16,771 bases of DNA from Opitutaceae bacterium (GTDB lineage: Bacteria > Verrucomicrobiota > Verrucomicrobiia > Opitutales > Opitutaceae), in the NCBI GenBank assembly GCA_016763045.1, contig JAESUN010000160.1, forward strand, positions 1 to 16,771. The letters run 5' to 3'. The notes below the pieces were generated by a model, which did not search any database, was not told where the DNA came from, and saw only the letters and a program-made list of their open reading frames with translations. Below, in pieces: positions 1 through 7,042 of the stretch; within the stretch, counting starts at the first letter, position 1, and every line of letters starts with the position of its first letter. The position numbers were made by a program, and so were the translations under genes.

Positions 1-129
1 AAAGGCTCTGAAGGACTTATTCGCTTCAGACAGAAGGGAATCGGGATACAGGTTAATTGCGAAAACCGAGAGAAGAATCAACAATATGAATCCGAACACG
101 GTAGGGATCGACACCCACACATCGCTCAA
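1..129 (-). CDS. N-terminal fragment of an integral membrane protein, possibly a BCCT-like transporter
   Basis: The minus strand is open from about 129 to the window edge, giving 43 residues. The fragment has a short polar start (SDVW), one strongly hydrophobic helix at about residues 6-26 (FGFILLILLSVFAI within it), then NLYPDSLLSEANKSF. The order 'VSI, hydrophobic helix, Pro-acidic, amphipathic stretch' resembles the first segment of betaine/carnitine/choline (BCCT) transporters, but 43 residues cannot prove it. The start is uncertain. A TTG at 129 overlaps the TGA of the upstream secreted-protein gene (TTGA), and GTG codons at 120 and 114 are alternatives. Such an overlap would suggest translational coupling. 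Any other membrane protein with one N-terminal helix is possible. Confidence 0.4.
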   Translation of the reverse strand, partial: MSDVWVSIPTVFGFILLILLSVFAINLYPDSLLSEANKSFRAF

Positions 130-1142
130 AAATACAGCGGGATCAGCACTTCTTCCTCTAGCAGTTCACCCTCTTCTATCGCAGGAAAAAACTTCCAACA
201 CCGAACGGTATCCAATATTTTGTTAGCAGTCGAATCTGGGATATCTGTATCAAGGTTCGCCTCAGAAACCATTCCTATTTCGCTGATCACTATTTCAACT
301 GATATTTTCCTTCCAGAAAGGTTCTTATAGTCTGTTTCTTTTAAATCAAAATCAGGTCTAAAAAGAAGCGCTGGATTTGCTTTTTTATCCTTTTGGGCGT
401 TGAGGTATGACCCTGCAATTTGCGCCATGGATGATTTCTCAAACCATTTGAGCAGATCTTCTCGTTGAGGATTATTGGCAGGCGTTAATTCCGCCTCACT
501 CTGGTAGACCAGTAATAAATAACGAGGATCCTTATGTGTTTTAAGAGTTTTCTTATTAAGATAAGGAACCCTCACCGAAAGTTTTTCACCTACGGTTGTA
601 TCTTTTAGATTTCTCCAGTGAAGTTCGGCGACTCCCTTTTCACTGTAAAAGACAAAGACCCCATATGCATTTATCAACGGAGTCTCGAGAGGGGTCACAT
701 CCTCCCATAAGGAGGTTGTATCGTCATGTTTAATCACGACTTCCCCTCCTTCTTCGGACATAACTGAATCTGACGTCCCTCCCAACGAAGTATTGGCGAA
801 ATTCGCGGATGTAAGTCCGTGCCCTACACCCGTATCAGCAGTTGCCACATTTCTTCCCATTGAAATATCAGGGATCCCAACTAAGCGATTCGCCCAGAAA
901 AAAACAGTCGTCTCTTTTGAAACAGGAACTAATTGCCCAGAAACATTAATCAACGGTTTCTTGTTTTCGACGCCTACAATCGGGTGAAATTTATTTCCAT
1001 ACAAAGCAACTGGAATATACGCATGAGAGACTTCAATAGCCTCATTCGATTTCGCGGCCTCTCCTGAATAAGAAAAAATCGGGACAAAAAAGGCTCCAGA
1101 AAAAAGCAGAAGATTCGAAAATAAAGTGAGGTTGGTTTTCAT
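126..1142 (-). CDS. Secreted protein of unknown function with TonB C-terminal-like end
   Basis: This 338-residue protein is not recognised over most of its length. The first ~26 residues form a Sec signal peptide: a Lys near the start, a hydrophobic core (LTLFSNLLLFSGAFFVPIF), and a likely cut near SYSG/EAA. The mature protein should therefore be periplasmic or exported. The last ~70 residues resemble the TonB C-terminal/energy-transducer fold: alternating strands (ISVEIVISEIGMV), a helix with repeated small residues (TANKILDTVRCWKFFPA, the family's 'aV..W.F.PA' signature), and a final strand EVLIPLYF. No transmembrane anchor or proline-rich linker is seen, so it is not a classical TonB. A TTG at 1154 adds four residues; the ATG at 1142 gives the better signal peptide and is preferred. 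Its stop overlaps the membrane-protein fragment downstream. Confidence 0.7.
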   Translation of the reverse strand: MKTNLTLFSNLLLFSGAFFVPIFSYSGEAAKSNEAIEVSHAYIPVALYGNKFHPIVGVENKKPLINVSGQLVPVSKETTVFFWANRLVGIPDISMGRNVATADTGVGHGLTSANFANTSLGGTSDSVMSEEGGEVVIKHDDTTSLWEDVTPLETPLINAYGVFVFYSEKGVAELHWRNLKDTTVGEKLSVRVPYLNKKTLKTHKDPRYLLLVYQSEAELTPANNPQREDLLKWFEKSSMAQIAGSYLNAQKDKKANPALLFRPDFDLKETDYKNLSGRKISVEIVISEIGMVSEANLDTDIPDSTANKILDTVRCWKFFPAIEEGELLEEEVLIPLYF

Positions 1143-1548
1143 TTTTTTAGACAATTCGTTCTTGGCAATTAAAACAACCAGACCCTATGGCAAAAGAACT
1201 TCGATGGCAACACTGCGTTATGATAATCAGTAATGGCTCGACTCTCGCTCTCTCTTCGACTCTCGCTAGTAACTTTGCAAGAGGAGCACAAAAAAAGACT
1301 ACTGCGACTCATCTCCAGTTTCTTACGTTCGGCAAGGAGACTCTTTTCCTCCACGCGACTTGGTATTCAGGGGCACAGTTGCAACAACCGACGCCCTTCT
1401 CCACCGTAAAATAAGCCAAAGACGCATTCTCCTAAAAAAAGGAGTTTTTCAGAAAACCTGATGAATCTACAATAATGAGTAGACGTAACCATGTGATTTT
1501 GTAAATAATTCCGTCAAAGAACACGATACCTCCTAACCAAAAAAGATT
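1143..1548. other. Intergenic stretch without a supported gene
   Basis: This 406-base region lies between two divergent genes and should carry both promoters, though no convincing -35/-10 pair was found. It contains a 12-base direct repeat (TCGACTCTCGCT at 1238-1249 and 1256-1267, 18-base period). It also has a weak plus-strand hairpin (CTCC at about 1430, loop, GGAG, then five T, ending near 1449). Short ORFs on both strands lack ribosome sites, protein-like composition and recognisable motifs. Confidence 0.5.
1238..1267. repeat. Two-copy 12-base direct repeat
   Basis: TCGACTCTCGCT occurs at 1238-1249 and 1256-1267, separated by CTCTCT, so the block is rich in alternating CT. It sits in the intergenic region upstream of the secreted-protein gene. 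It could be a simple slippage repeat or a pair of protein-binding sites; nothing distinguishes these. Confidence 0.6.
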
Positions 1549-2247
1549 ATGACACAGCAGATAGATACTGAACAATTAAGATCCGACTTTGACCGCGACG
1601 GTTATGTTCTTCTGCCGGCTTTGTTTCCTGACAATGATCTTGCAGATGTTCGCACCATGTTCGACCGGTTCGAGTCAGAACTTGAAGACCGCAATAATGA
1701 CGACCCAACGGAATACGGTAAATTCGAGACAAGCCCAATCACCTTTCCCTTAGCTAACGAACCTGCCGCACAAACACTCATTGCCCACCCCTTGCTGCAC
1801 GAAGCGACTGAAGCAGTCATCGGTGCTTCTTATTCTCTCACATACGCCGCTTCCTGGTGCACGAGAAAAGGGGCTGGCCAAGGTTGGCATCAGGATTCAT
1901 TCAATGATAATCCCGACCAGTTCGTGCTGAATCGCTTGATCTTTGTTCGCGAAATCACATCTGAGCAGGGCTGTCTTTATGTCGTCCCAGGTTCGCATCG
2001 CGCTGGCGACATCCCACCCGGCGAAAATCATGGAGAATTGCCCGGCGAACTGGCGATCACTGTACCAACTGGCTCTCTCGCACTTATGCATTCCCGCTGC
2101 TATCACCGTGTGGGCATCAACCAAACCGACAAACCACGTATTCAGATGAACAGCCGAGCTCTTCCGGCTCTGGCCTCCGAAGACACCAGCTACCGGGCGG
2201 TATTTCGCACCGGACGCTGGGACTTTCGTACCAACAGCGAATGGTAA
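1549..2247 (+). CDS. PhyH-family Fe(II)/2-oxoglutarate-dependent dioxygenase
   Basis: The 232-residue protein has the phytanoyl-CoA dioxygenase (PhyH) layout. An N-terminal FDRDGYVLLPALFP segment is followed by the double-stranded beta-helix. The iron triad is visible: H114 and D116 in GWHQD, and H186 in CYHRVG. A likely 2-oxoglutarate-binding Arg lies at R197 (DKPRIQ). GCLYVVPGSH (141-150) is the usual strand before the variable loop. Family members hydroxylate small substrates such as ectoine, fatty acyl-CoA or secondary metabolites, using O2; the substrate here is unknown. It is cytoplasmic, with no signal peptide. It converges with fhs, with only 13 bases between stops, so it is not in the methyl-transfer operon. 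Its presence argues for oxygen use by the host. No Shine-Dalgarno precedes the ATG. Confidence 0.9.
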   Translation: MTQQIDTEQLRSDFDRDGYVLLPALFPDNDLADVRTMFDRFESELEDRNNDDPTEYGKFETSPITFPLANEPAAQTLIAHPLLHEATEAVIGASYSLTYAASWCTRKGAGQGWHQDSFNDNPDQFVLNRLIFVREITSEQGCLYVVPGSHRAGDIPPGENHGELPGELAITVPTGSLALMHSRCYHRVGINQTDKPRIQMNSRALPALASEDTSYRAVFRTGRWDFRTNSEW

Positions 2248-2260
2248 AATTAATCGATGA

Positions 2261-3934
2261 CTAAAACAGTCCGGTTACCTTACCGTCTTCGTTCAGATCG
2301 ATCACATTCGCTGCAGGTTTCTTAGGCAAGCCGGGCATCGTCATAATATCACCGCAAATCATCACTACAAACTCCGCTCCAGCGGATAGCCGGACTTCTC
2401 GAACATGGATAACATGCCCAGTCGGTGCTCCCAACAATTTTGCGTCAGAAGAAAACGAATACTGTGTCTTCGCCACACAAACAGGAAAATGACCAAAGCC
2501 ATCTTGCTGTAATTTTTCAATTTTCTTACGCACTTTTGCGTCAGCTGAAACTCCTTCCGCCCGATAAATTTTTCGGGCAATCATTTCCATTTTTTCCCAT
2601 AGAGAAGCTCCGTCTTCATAGGAAAAGCGAAAGTCATTCTCATCATTTTCGATACAATCGACAACCATCTGAGCCAAAACCTCTGCGCCCTTTCCTCCAT
2701 TTGCCCAATGAGTTGATTCGGCTACTTTCACTCCCTTTTTCATCAACTGACTGCGAACCAACTCGATCTCCGCATCTGTATCAAAAGTAAATCGATTAAT
2801 CCCGACCACACAGGGAAGACGAAACTGATCTTTAATATTACTCACATGCCTTTCGAGATTCGCCAGGCCGTTTTCAAGAGCCTGCAGGTTTTCCTCCGTC
2901 AAAGCACTCAACTCAGCTCCCCCATGATATTTTAAGGCACGAATCGTTGCGACAAGAACCACCGCATCTGGCTTCAGCCCTGCTTTTCGACATTTAATAT
3001 CCAGGAATTTCTCGGCGCCTAGATCAGCCCCAAAGCCCGCCTCTGTGACCACATAATCCGCCAATTTTAAGCCCGTCTTTGTCGCCAAAATAGTATTACA
3101 CCCATGTGCGATATTCGCAAAAGGGCCGCCATGAATGATCGCCGGATTTCCTTCAAGCGTCTGAACCAGATTAGGCTTAAAGGCATCTTTCAATAAAACA
3201 GTCATCGCACCGTGAACATTTAGATCACGCGCCGTAACAGCCTTTCGAGCTCTGGAATAACCAATGATAATATTGCCCAAACGTTCTTTCAACTCCTTCA
3301 ACGACATTGAAAGGCAAAAAATCGCCATCACCTCCGAGGCCACGACAATATCAAACCCATCCGTTCTCGGACAACCATTACTCACTCCCCCCAGACTCAC
3401 TGTGATTTCACGCAGAGCACGATCATTCATATCAACCACCCGTTTCCAGGTCACCCTCCTTGGATCAATGTCCAATTCGTTCCCATGGAAAATATGATTA
3501 TCAATAATGGCCGAAAGAAGATTATTGGCCAAGGCAATGGCGTGAAAATCACCCGTAAAATGCAGATTAATATCTTCCATCGGCACCACTTGCGCATAAC
3601 CACCGCCAGCAGCCCCTCCTTTCATCCCGAAACAAGGCCCTAGAGAAGGCTCTCTCAAACAAGCGATCGCCTTCTTTCCGATACGATTTAATCCATCCGT
3701 AAGACCCACACTTGTCGTCGTCTTCCCCTCACCTGCCGGAGTGGGACTGATTGCGGTTACCAAAATCAATTTCCCATCAGGTCGTTCCTGCAACGACTCA
3801 ATAAAATTCATCGATATTTTTGCTTTGTAATGACCAAACGGCTCCAAGTGCTCCTCCGAAAACCCCAGCTTCTCCTGAGCGACTTCGACTATTTTCCGAG
3901 GGCTATATTGTTGGGCGATTTCTATATCGGTCAT
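2261..3934 (-). CDS. fhs: Formate-tetrahydrofolate ligase
   Basis: This enzyme interconverts formate + ATP + H4folate and 10-formyl-H4folate. The protein is 557 residues from the ATG at 3934, the usual family length. The P-loop-like [10 protein letters not shown] is at residues 65-74. The glycine-rich family signature ([12 protein letters not shown], then [12 protein letters not shown]) and the C-terminal [15 protein letters not shown] block are all present. An upstream in-frame ATG at 4027 would add 31 residues ([11 protein letters not shown]...) that match nothing in the family, so it was rejected. The gene is on the same strand as the AraC-type regulator but 312 bases away, and probably has its own promoter. 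Beside a methyl-transfer operon it could run in the formate- and ATP-forming direction, or it could simply feed biosynthesis. Confidence 0.97.
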   Translation of the reverse strand: MTDIEIAQQYSPRKIVEVAQEKLGFSEEHLEPFGHYKAKISMNFIESLQERPDGKLILVTAISPTPAGEGKTTTSVGLTDGLNRIGKKAIACLREPSLGPCFGMKGGAAGGGYAQVVPMEDINLHFTGDFHAIALANNLLSAIIDNHIFHGNELDIDPRRVTWKRVVDMNDRALREITVSLGGVSNGCPRTDGFDIVVASEVMAIFCLSMSLKELKERLGNIIIGYSRARKAVTARDLNVHGAMTVLLKDAFKPNLVQTLEGNPAIIHGGPFANIAHGCNTILATKTGLKLADYVVTEAGFGADLGAEKFLDIKCRKAGLKPDAVVLVATIRALKYHGGAELSALTEENLQALENGLANLERHVSNIKDQFRLPCVVGINRFTFDTDAEIELVRSQLMKKGVKVAESTHWANGGKGAEVLAQMVVDCIENDENDFRFSYEDGASLWEKMEMIARKIYRAEGVSADAKVRKKIEKLQQDGFGHFPVCVAKTQYSFSSDAKLLGAPTGHVIHVREVRLSAGAEFVVMICGDIMTMPGLPKKPAANVIDLNEDGKVTGLF

Positions 3935-3971
3935 TACGTTTTGCGTGGTAGGATGAATGATTGGGCTAAAT

Positions 3972-3998
3972 AAAAAAAATGGCCTCGAAATGGCCTTT
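3972..3998 (-). terminator. Weak hairpin plus T-run in the leader upstream of fhs
   Basis: Read on the minus strand, GGCC, a seven-base loop (ATTTCGA), GGCC and then A followed by eight T form a short stem-loop with a T tract. Three further A-T pairs form if one A is bulged. It lies about 40 bases before the fhs start codon. It may end the regulator transcript or act as an attenuator in the fhs leader. The four-pair GC stem makes it a weak candidate. Confidence 0.35.
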
Positions 3999-4138
3999 CC
4001 ATAAGTTCTAACAATTCTCCTAAACATTGACTGTGCACACTTTGCTCAACGTTAGGCGGTTTTGGACAGAAGCCCATTTTCCCAAAACATGATAAATACA
4101 TGCGCGCGCGTGAGAATAAACTAAAGGGATAAAGCGGA

Positions 4139-4231
4139 ATGACTTTAAACGCTGTGCTTTTCGGAACTTTGATCAACAAGAAAGACGAAGAAGCCACGAA
4201 ATACACCCAACAACTTTCAAAGAACCCTTAG
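4139..4231 (+). CDS. Possible 30-residue small protein
   Basis: An ATG-initiated ORF reads MTLNAVLFGTLINKKDEEAT and continues to a C-terminal SKNP and TAG, 30 residues in all. An AAGGG tract ends about 10 bases before the ATG, which is one of the few Shine-Dalgarno-like sequences in this window, and an in-frame stop lies just upstream. The peptide has a hydrophobic N-terminal third and a charged, probably helical remainder. A hairpin with a short T-run follows at 4239-4261. It is antisense to the gap between araC-type gene and fhs, so it could be spurious. I do not recognise it. Confidence 0.25.
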   Translation: MTLNAVLFGTLINKKDEEATKYTQQLSKNP

Positions 4232-4238
4232 CGCGATC

Positions 4239-4261
4239 AAAGACCTCTATTTGTCTTTTTT
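4239..4261 (+). terminator. Small hairpin with T-run after the small ORF, overlapping the regulator's stop
   Basis: AAAGAC, eight-base loop, GTCTTT, then three more T on the plus strand. The stem is six pairs and AT-rich, so termination would be weak. It overlaps the last codons of the convergent AraC-type gene (stop at 4247-4249). Confidence 0.3.
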
Positions 4262-5101
4262 CGCAGTCCATTCTCCAGGGGGAACTCCAAACCGTCGACG
4301 AAACAGGCGATAAAAATGCGAAAGATCATTATACCCGCAAGAAAAAGCCACCCCGATGATCGTATGCGTTTCTTTTTCGAGCAATCGGGCAGCATAAGCG
4401 AGACGAAGCTCTGTCAATTTCTCCAGAAAAGTTATTCCCTCCACTATCTTGAAAAGTTGACTAAAATGCCTCCGAGAGAGCCCTGCCTGCGTACTCGCTC
4501 TCCCAATATCCCATTCCTCAAAAAAAGATTCCTCTAAATTCTTTACCACTTCCTCAACCCGTCGAATCGCCTTTCGTGAAGGAACCTCCTTCAATGCCCT
4601 GGCCAGCCTTACCAGCATCCGTTCGGTGTCTGATCGAAGTAAAACCAGACTACCTACTCTTGGATTCAACTGCTCCACCATCGCTCTTCGCCACGTATGC
4701 TCAAAATGCCTCCGATCCGCCATCGTCAAAGGGATCGACTCCTTCCCTTCCTTATTCAAAGCCTCCCAAACAGCAGATAATTCAGAATCGTTTTCAATAA
4801 AAGCCTCCGAACAACAAAGTAAAAGAATCGTCGAGGGAACCAAATCAGAAATGAGATGTTCGACTCCACTGCAAACGGTCAAGAGCGATCCTCTCTCAAC
4901 GACTATTTTTTTATCGATATTATCCGCTTGATGATTCACTCGACCATTTTGAACATAGAGCAGTTTATGAAAAGAGTCTCGCCGTTTTTGCATACGAAAT
5001 CCTTCTTCATGTATGCTTTCCGCAAAAATCACCCCAACAGGAGGAATAGAGACCTCTACAGGGCGGATTACTTTAGAAGAAACTTCGGGATCATTTTCCA
5101 T
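4247..5101 (-). CDS. AraC-family transcriptional regulator, likely controlling the methyl-transfer operon
   Basis: The protein has 284 residues from the ATG at 5101. The N-terminal ~150 residues look like a cupin-type effector-binding half (FHKLLYVQNGRVNHQAD, then VVERGSLLTVCSGVEHLI). The C-terminal ~105 residues carry the two AraC helix-turn-helix units (WDIGRASTQAGLSRRHFSQL and IIGVAFSCGYNDLSHFYRLF), ending in the usual RRRFGVPPGEW. A TTG at 5152 would add 17 residues; neither start has a good ribosome site, and the ATG is preferred. It is divergent from the UroD-type methyltransferase gene. This is the typical arrangement of a local activator that senses the pathway substrate. The effector is unknown, and it might be the methyl donor. 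Confidence 0.9.
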   Translation of the reverse strand: MENDPEVSSKVIRPVEVSIPPVGVIFAESIHEEGFRMQKRRDSFHKLLYVQNGRVNHQADNIDKKIVVERGSLLTVCSGVEHLISDLVPSTILLLCCSEAFIENDSELSAVWEALNKEGKESIPLTMADRRHFEHTWRRAMVEQLNPRVGSLVLLRSDTERMLVRLARALKEVPSRKAIRRVEEVVKNLEESFFEEWDIGRASTQAGLSRRHFSQLFKIVEGITFLEKLTELRLAYAARLLEKETHTIIGVAFSCGYNDLSHFYRLFRRRFGVPPGEWTAKKDK

Positions 5102-5168
5102 ATATCGCCTAATCTGCAAATAGCATAGGTCCCAATAACCCAAGTATTTCAAGCCTATAAAAAGCTAT

Positions 5169-5220
5169 GATTACATAATCTCTCTAAATACCCCTCGTTA
5201 AGGATCGAAAACTTACATAA
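5169..5220. promoter_or_regulatory. Repeated TTACATAA sites in the divergent promoter region
   Basis: TTACATAA occurs twice, at 5171-5178 and 5213-5220, 42 bases apart (about four helical turns, same face). The first copy sits in an inverted repeat GATTA-CA-TAATC (5169-5180). A near copy, TTACATAT (8650-8657), lies before the MT2 gene. Direct repeats on one DNA face are typical AraC-family operators, so this is a reasonable binding-site guess. The motif is AT-rich, so chance occurrence is possible. Confidence 0.4.
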
Positions 5221-5231
5221 GCCTCACTCCT

Positions 5232-6290
5232 ATGCCAACAACTCCGCATCCAACTGCCACTCGATCAGAAGTAGAATCAACTCTACGCTTCGAGAGTAAT
5301 CGATCTATCCCCCTTTTCATGCCAGCCATCTACGAGCATAAAGGGCATTTCATCGGCAAGACCCCTTCGCAGATCTCTCGTGACCCTCAATTACTTGCGC
5401 AGGCAGCTCTAAAAGAATACGAACAACTAGGGCCAGATGCACTCGCCATCGGAGTGGATGTCTATAACCTCGAAGCGGAAGCAGCTGGTTGCGAAGTGAC
5501 GTATTACGAGGGAGACGACACCAGTATTCCGGGCATCAAACCAGGTAATCACGTGATCAAACCAGGACAAGATCTCACCAATTATCCAGTTCCCAATCCT
5601 CTGAAAGACGGTCGGATGCCAGTCAACATCGAAGCAGCTCGTATCGTTCGCAAAGAAATTGGAGATGATTACTGGATCAGAGGAGCTATTTCAGGACCTT
5701 TCTCTCTCGCGATCAGCCTACTCGGCGCCGAAGACCTCTTCATTTCCTGCCTGGATGATCCCGAATTCGTCAATGGCCTGATGAATTACTCCGCAAAGAT
5801 CATCAAAGAATTTGCCAAAGGTTATATCGACGCAGGAGCCGATCTTATCATCTTTGATTCGCAAGCATCTCCTGAGCTTCTTTCTCCCACCATGTATGAG
5901 GAGATCGTGCTACCCGTCACACAAGACCTGATCGCCTTCTTTAAGACGCAAGGCGTCAACGATGTGCCCTTAATTATTGGTGGGAACACGACCCCAATCA
6001 TCGATACACTGATCGACACCGGAGCAAACAACCTACTCTGCGACTTCACTGGAAACTGGGAAGAATGGTCAGACGCCTGCAGAGGAGCCAAAAGAGCTCT
6101 TCGCCGAAACATCGCCCCACAACTCATCGAAAACGGAACCCCTGACGAAATCTATGCCGTAGCCAAGCAGGAAATCGCCAATGCAGGTGATTTCCCTGGA
6201 TTCATCATGGGAACAGCCGTTATTCCTTTTGCTACAAAAACAGAAAATATTCTCGCCATCAAACAAGCCTGCATCGACGCAGGTTCTTGA
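5232..6290 (+). CDS. UroD/MtaA-CmuA-type methyltransferase (probable MT1: methyl donor to corrinoid protein)
   Basis: A 352-residue TIM-barrel protein of the uroporphyrinogen decarboxylase superfamily, methyltransferase branch. Supporting motifs include PLFMPAIYEHKG (27-38), GPFSLAISLLG (155-165), AGADLIIFDSQASPELLSP (201-219), GGNTTPIID (250-258) and TENILAI (337-343). It heads the operon and lies directly before the corrinoid protein, so a role in transferring a methyl group to Co(I) is likely. The odd point is zinc. MtaA/MtbA-type enzymes use His-x-Cys before the Gly of this GNTTPI block plus a Cys near the C-terminus. Here those positions are I248, G250 and about T328/A329, so all three ligands are missing. 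The donor could therefore be a type that does not need zinc activation. Heme-pathway UroD function is unlikely from context. Confidence 0.85.
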   Translation: MPTTPHPTATRSEVESTLRFESNRSIPLFMPAIYEHKGHFIGKTPSQISRDPQLLAQAALKEYEQLGPDALAIGVDVYNLEAEAAGCEVTYYEGDDTSIPGIKPGNHVIKPGQDLTNYPVPNPLKDGRMPVNIEAARIVRKEIGDDYWIRGAISGPFSLAISLLGAEDLFISCLDDPEFVNGLMNYSAKIIKEFAKGYIDAGADLIIFDSQASPELLSPTMYEEIVLPVTQDLIAFFKTQGVNDVPLIIGGNTTPIIDTLIDTGANNLLCDFTGNWEEWSDACRGAKRALRRNIAPQLIENGTPDEIYAVAKQEIANAGDFPGFIMGTAVIPFATKTENILAIKQACIDAGS

Positions 6291-6336
6291 ACATCATTCC
6301 GATAATAAACCCTTTAACACTCCACCATCTAAAATC

Positions 6337-6978
6337 ATGCCTGACTACGCCCAACTCAATCAATTTGTTTACGAAGGAAAAGCTAAAGACGTCCAACGCA
6401 TTACTCAAGAATACGTCGATGAAGGGATCCCCGTTGATCAAATTCTGAACAAAGGCCTTATCGCCGGAATGAGCGTCGTTGGAGAAGATTTTAAATATAA
6501 CATACTCTACGTTCCTGAAGTTCTTATCGCAGCCAGAGCGATGAAAGCAGGCCTTGCTGTGGTTAAGCCACTCCTCATTGCACAAGACGGAGATTCTTCT
6601 TCATCTGGAACCGTCGTAATGGGCACTGTCAAAGGTGACCTCCACGACATCGGTAAGAACCTCGTCTGCATGATGGCCGAAGGAGCAGGTTTCACCATCA
6701 TCGACATAGGCGTAGATCAACCATACGAAAAGTTCATCGAAGCAGCCAAAGAACATAAAGCGGATATCGTTGGAATGAGTGCCCTACTCACCACAACAAT
6801 GCCGTATATGAAAAAAGTTGTCGATGAATTCGAGAATGCCGGACTCGGTGACATCAAAATGGCTGTTGGAGGTGCTCCGGTCAGTGAAATGTACGCGGAT
6901 GAAGTTGGAGCAGATGGATATGGCTCCGATGCGCCTAGTTCTGTGGAACTTTTCCACAAACTCTGCGCTTCAGCTTGA
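6337..6978 (+). CDS. Corrinoid (cobalamin-binding) methyl carrier protein
   Basis: A 213-residue MetH-type corrinoid protein, the usual length for methyltransferase system carriers (MtaC, MtvC, OdmA). Residues 1-80 form the helical cap (EVLIAARAMKAGLAVVKPL at 61-79). The Rossmann B12 domain follows, with D101-L-H103-D-I-G106; H103 is the expected lower cobalt ligand. S148-A-L150 and G178-G179 are the other nucleotide-tail contacts. It would accept the methyl group from the UroD-type enzyme and deliver it to the MT2 enzyme. The reading frame is open upstream to 6181 but overlaps the previous gene; the ATG at 6337 matches the family's start. A gap of 46 bases separates it from MT1. Confidence 0.97.
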   Translation: MPDYAQLNQFVYEGKAKDVQRITQEYVDEGIPVDQILNKGLIAGMSVVGEDFKYNILYVPEVLIAARAMKAGLAVVKPLLIAQDGDSSSSGTVVMGTVKGDLHDIGKNLVCMMAEGAGFTIIDIGVDQPYEKFIEAAKEHKADIVGMSALLTTTMPYMKKVVDEFENAGLGDIKMAVGGAPVSEMYADEVGADGYGSDAPSSVELFHKLCASA

Positions 6979-6984
6979 GCTGAA
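6969..6984 (+). repeat. Inverted repeat across the corrinoid protein stop codon
   Basis: TTCAGC (6969-6974), TTGA, GCTGAA (6979-6984) can form a six-pair hairpin with a tetraloop that contains the TGA stop. No T-run follows, so it is not a terminator. It could stabilise the 3' end of the upstream message, helping to make more corrinoid protein than reductase, or be chance. Confidence 0.4.
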
Positions 6985-7042
6985 TCAATTTCATTCTCCT
7001 CTTCTCGTTTAAACTCAGGACTCAAACCCCAATTCCAATACG

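Larger units (their letters stand above)
3935..4246. other. Intergenic region between the AraC-type regulator and fhs
   Basis: This 312-base gap has no long gene. It contains the weak minus-strand hairpin near fhs, a 16-base alternating pyrimidine-purine tract (4097-4112, including GCGCGCGCG), and a possible 30-codon plus-strand ORF (4139-4231) followed by a small hairpin. It must also carry the fhs promoter on the minus strand. I looked for the conserved cores of cobalamin and tetrahydrofolate riboswitches and did not recognise either. Confidence 0.5.

Noticed and set aside
1169..1414. Short overlapping ORFs on both strands (75 residues plus, 61 residues minus)
   Set aside because: No ribosome site, low-complexity serine-rich or mixed composition, no recognisable motif, and one is antisense to the other.
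1429..1449. Hairpin plus T5 as a plus-strand terminator
   Set aside because: Only four stem pairs with an eight-base loop and no confident gene upstream on that strand.
2425..2790. 121-codon plus-strand ORF inside fhs
   Set aside because: It is a shadow of the clear fhs coding frame and has no protein-like features.
3935..4027. Upstream start for fhs adding 31 residues
   Set aside because: The added residues match nothing in the family, and the normal family start is the ATG at 3934.
3935..4246. Cobalamin or tetrahydrofolate riboswitch before fhs
   Set aside because: I could not find the conserved core of either class by eye; a covariance-model search would be needed to claim one.
5232..6290. 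Heme-pathway uroporphyrinogen decarboxylase (hemE)
   Set aside because: The neighbours are corrinoid and folate methyl-transfer genes, and the protein fits the MtaA/CmuA methyltransferase branch better by motif and context.
6181..6336. Longer N-terminus for the corrinoid protein
   Set aside because: It would overlap the end of MT1 and add residues outside the known carrier fold; the ATG at 6337 fits family length.
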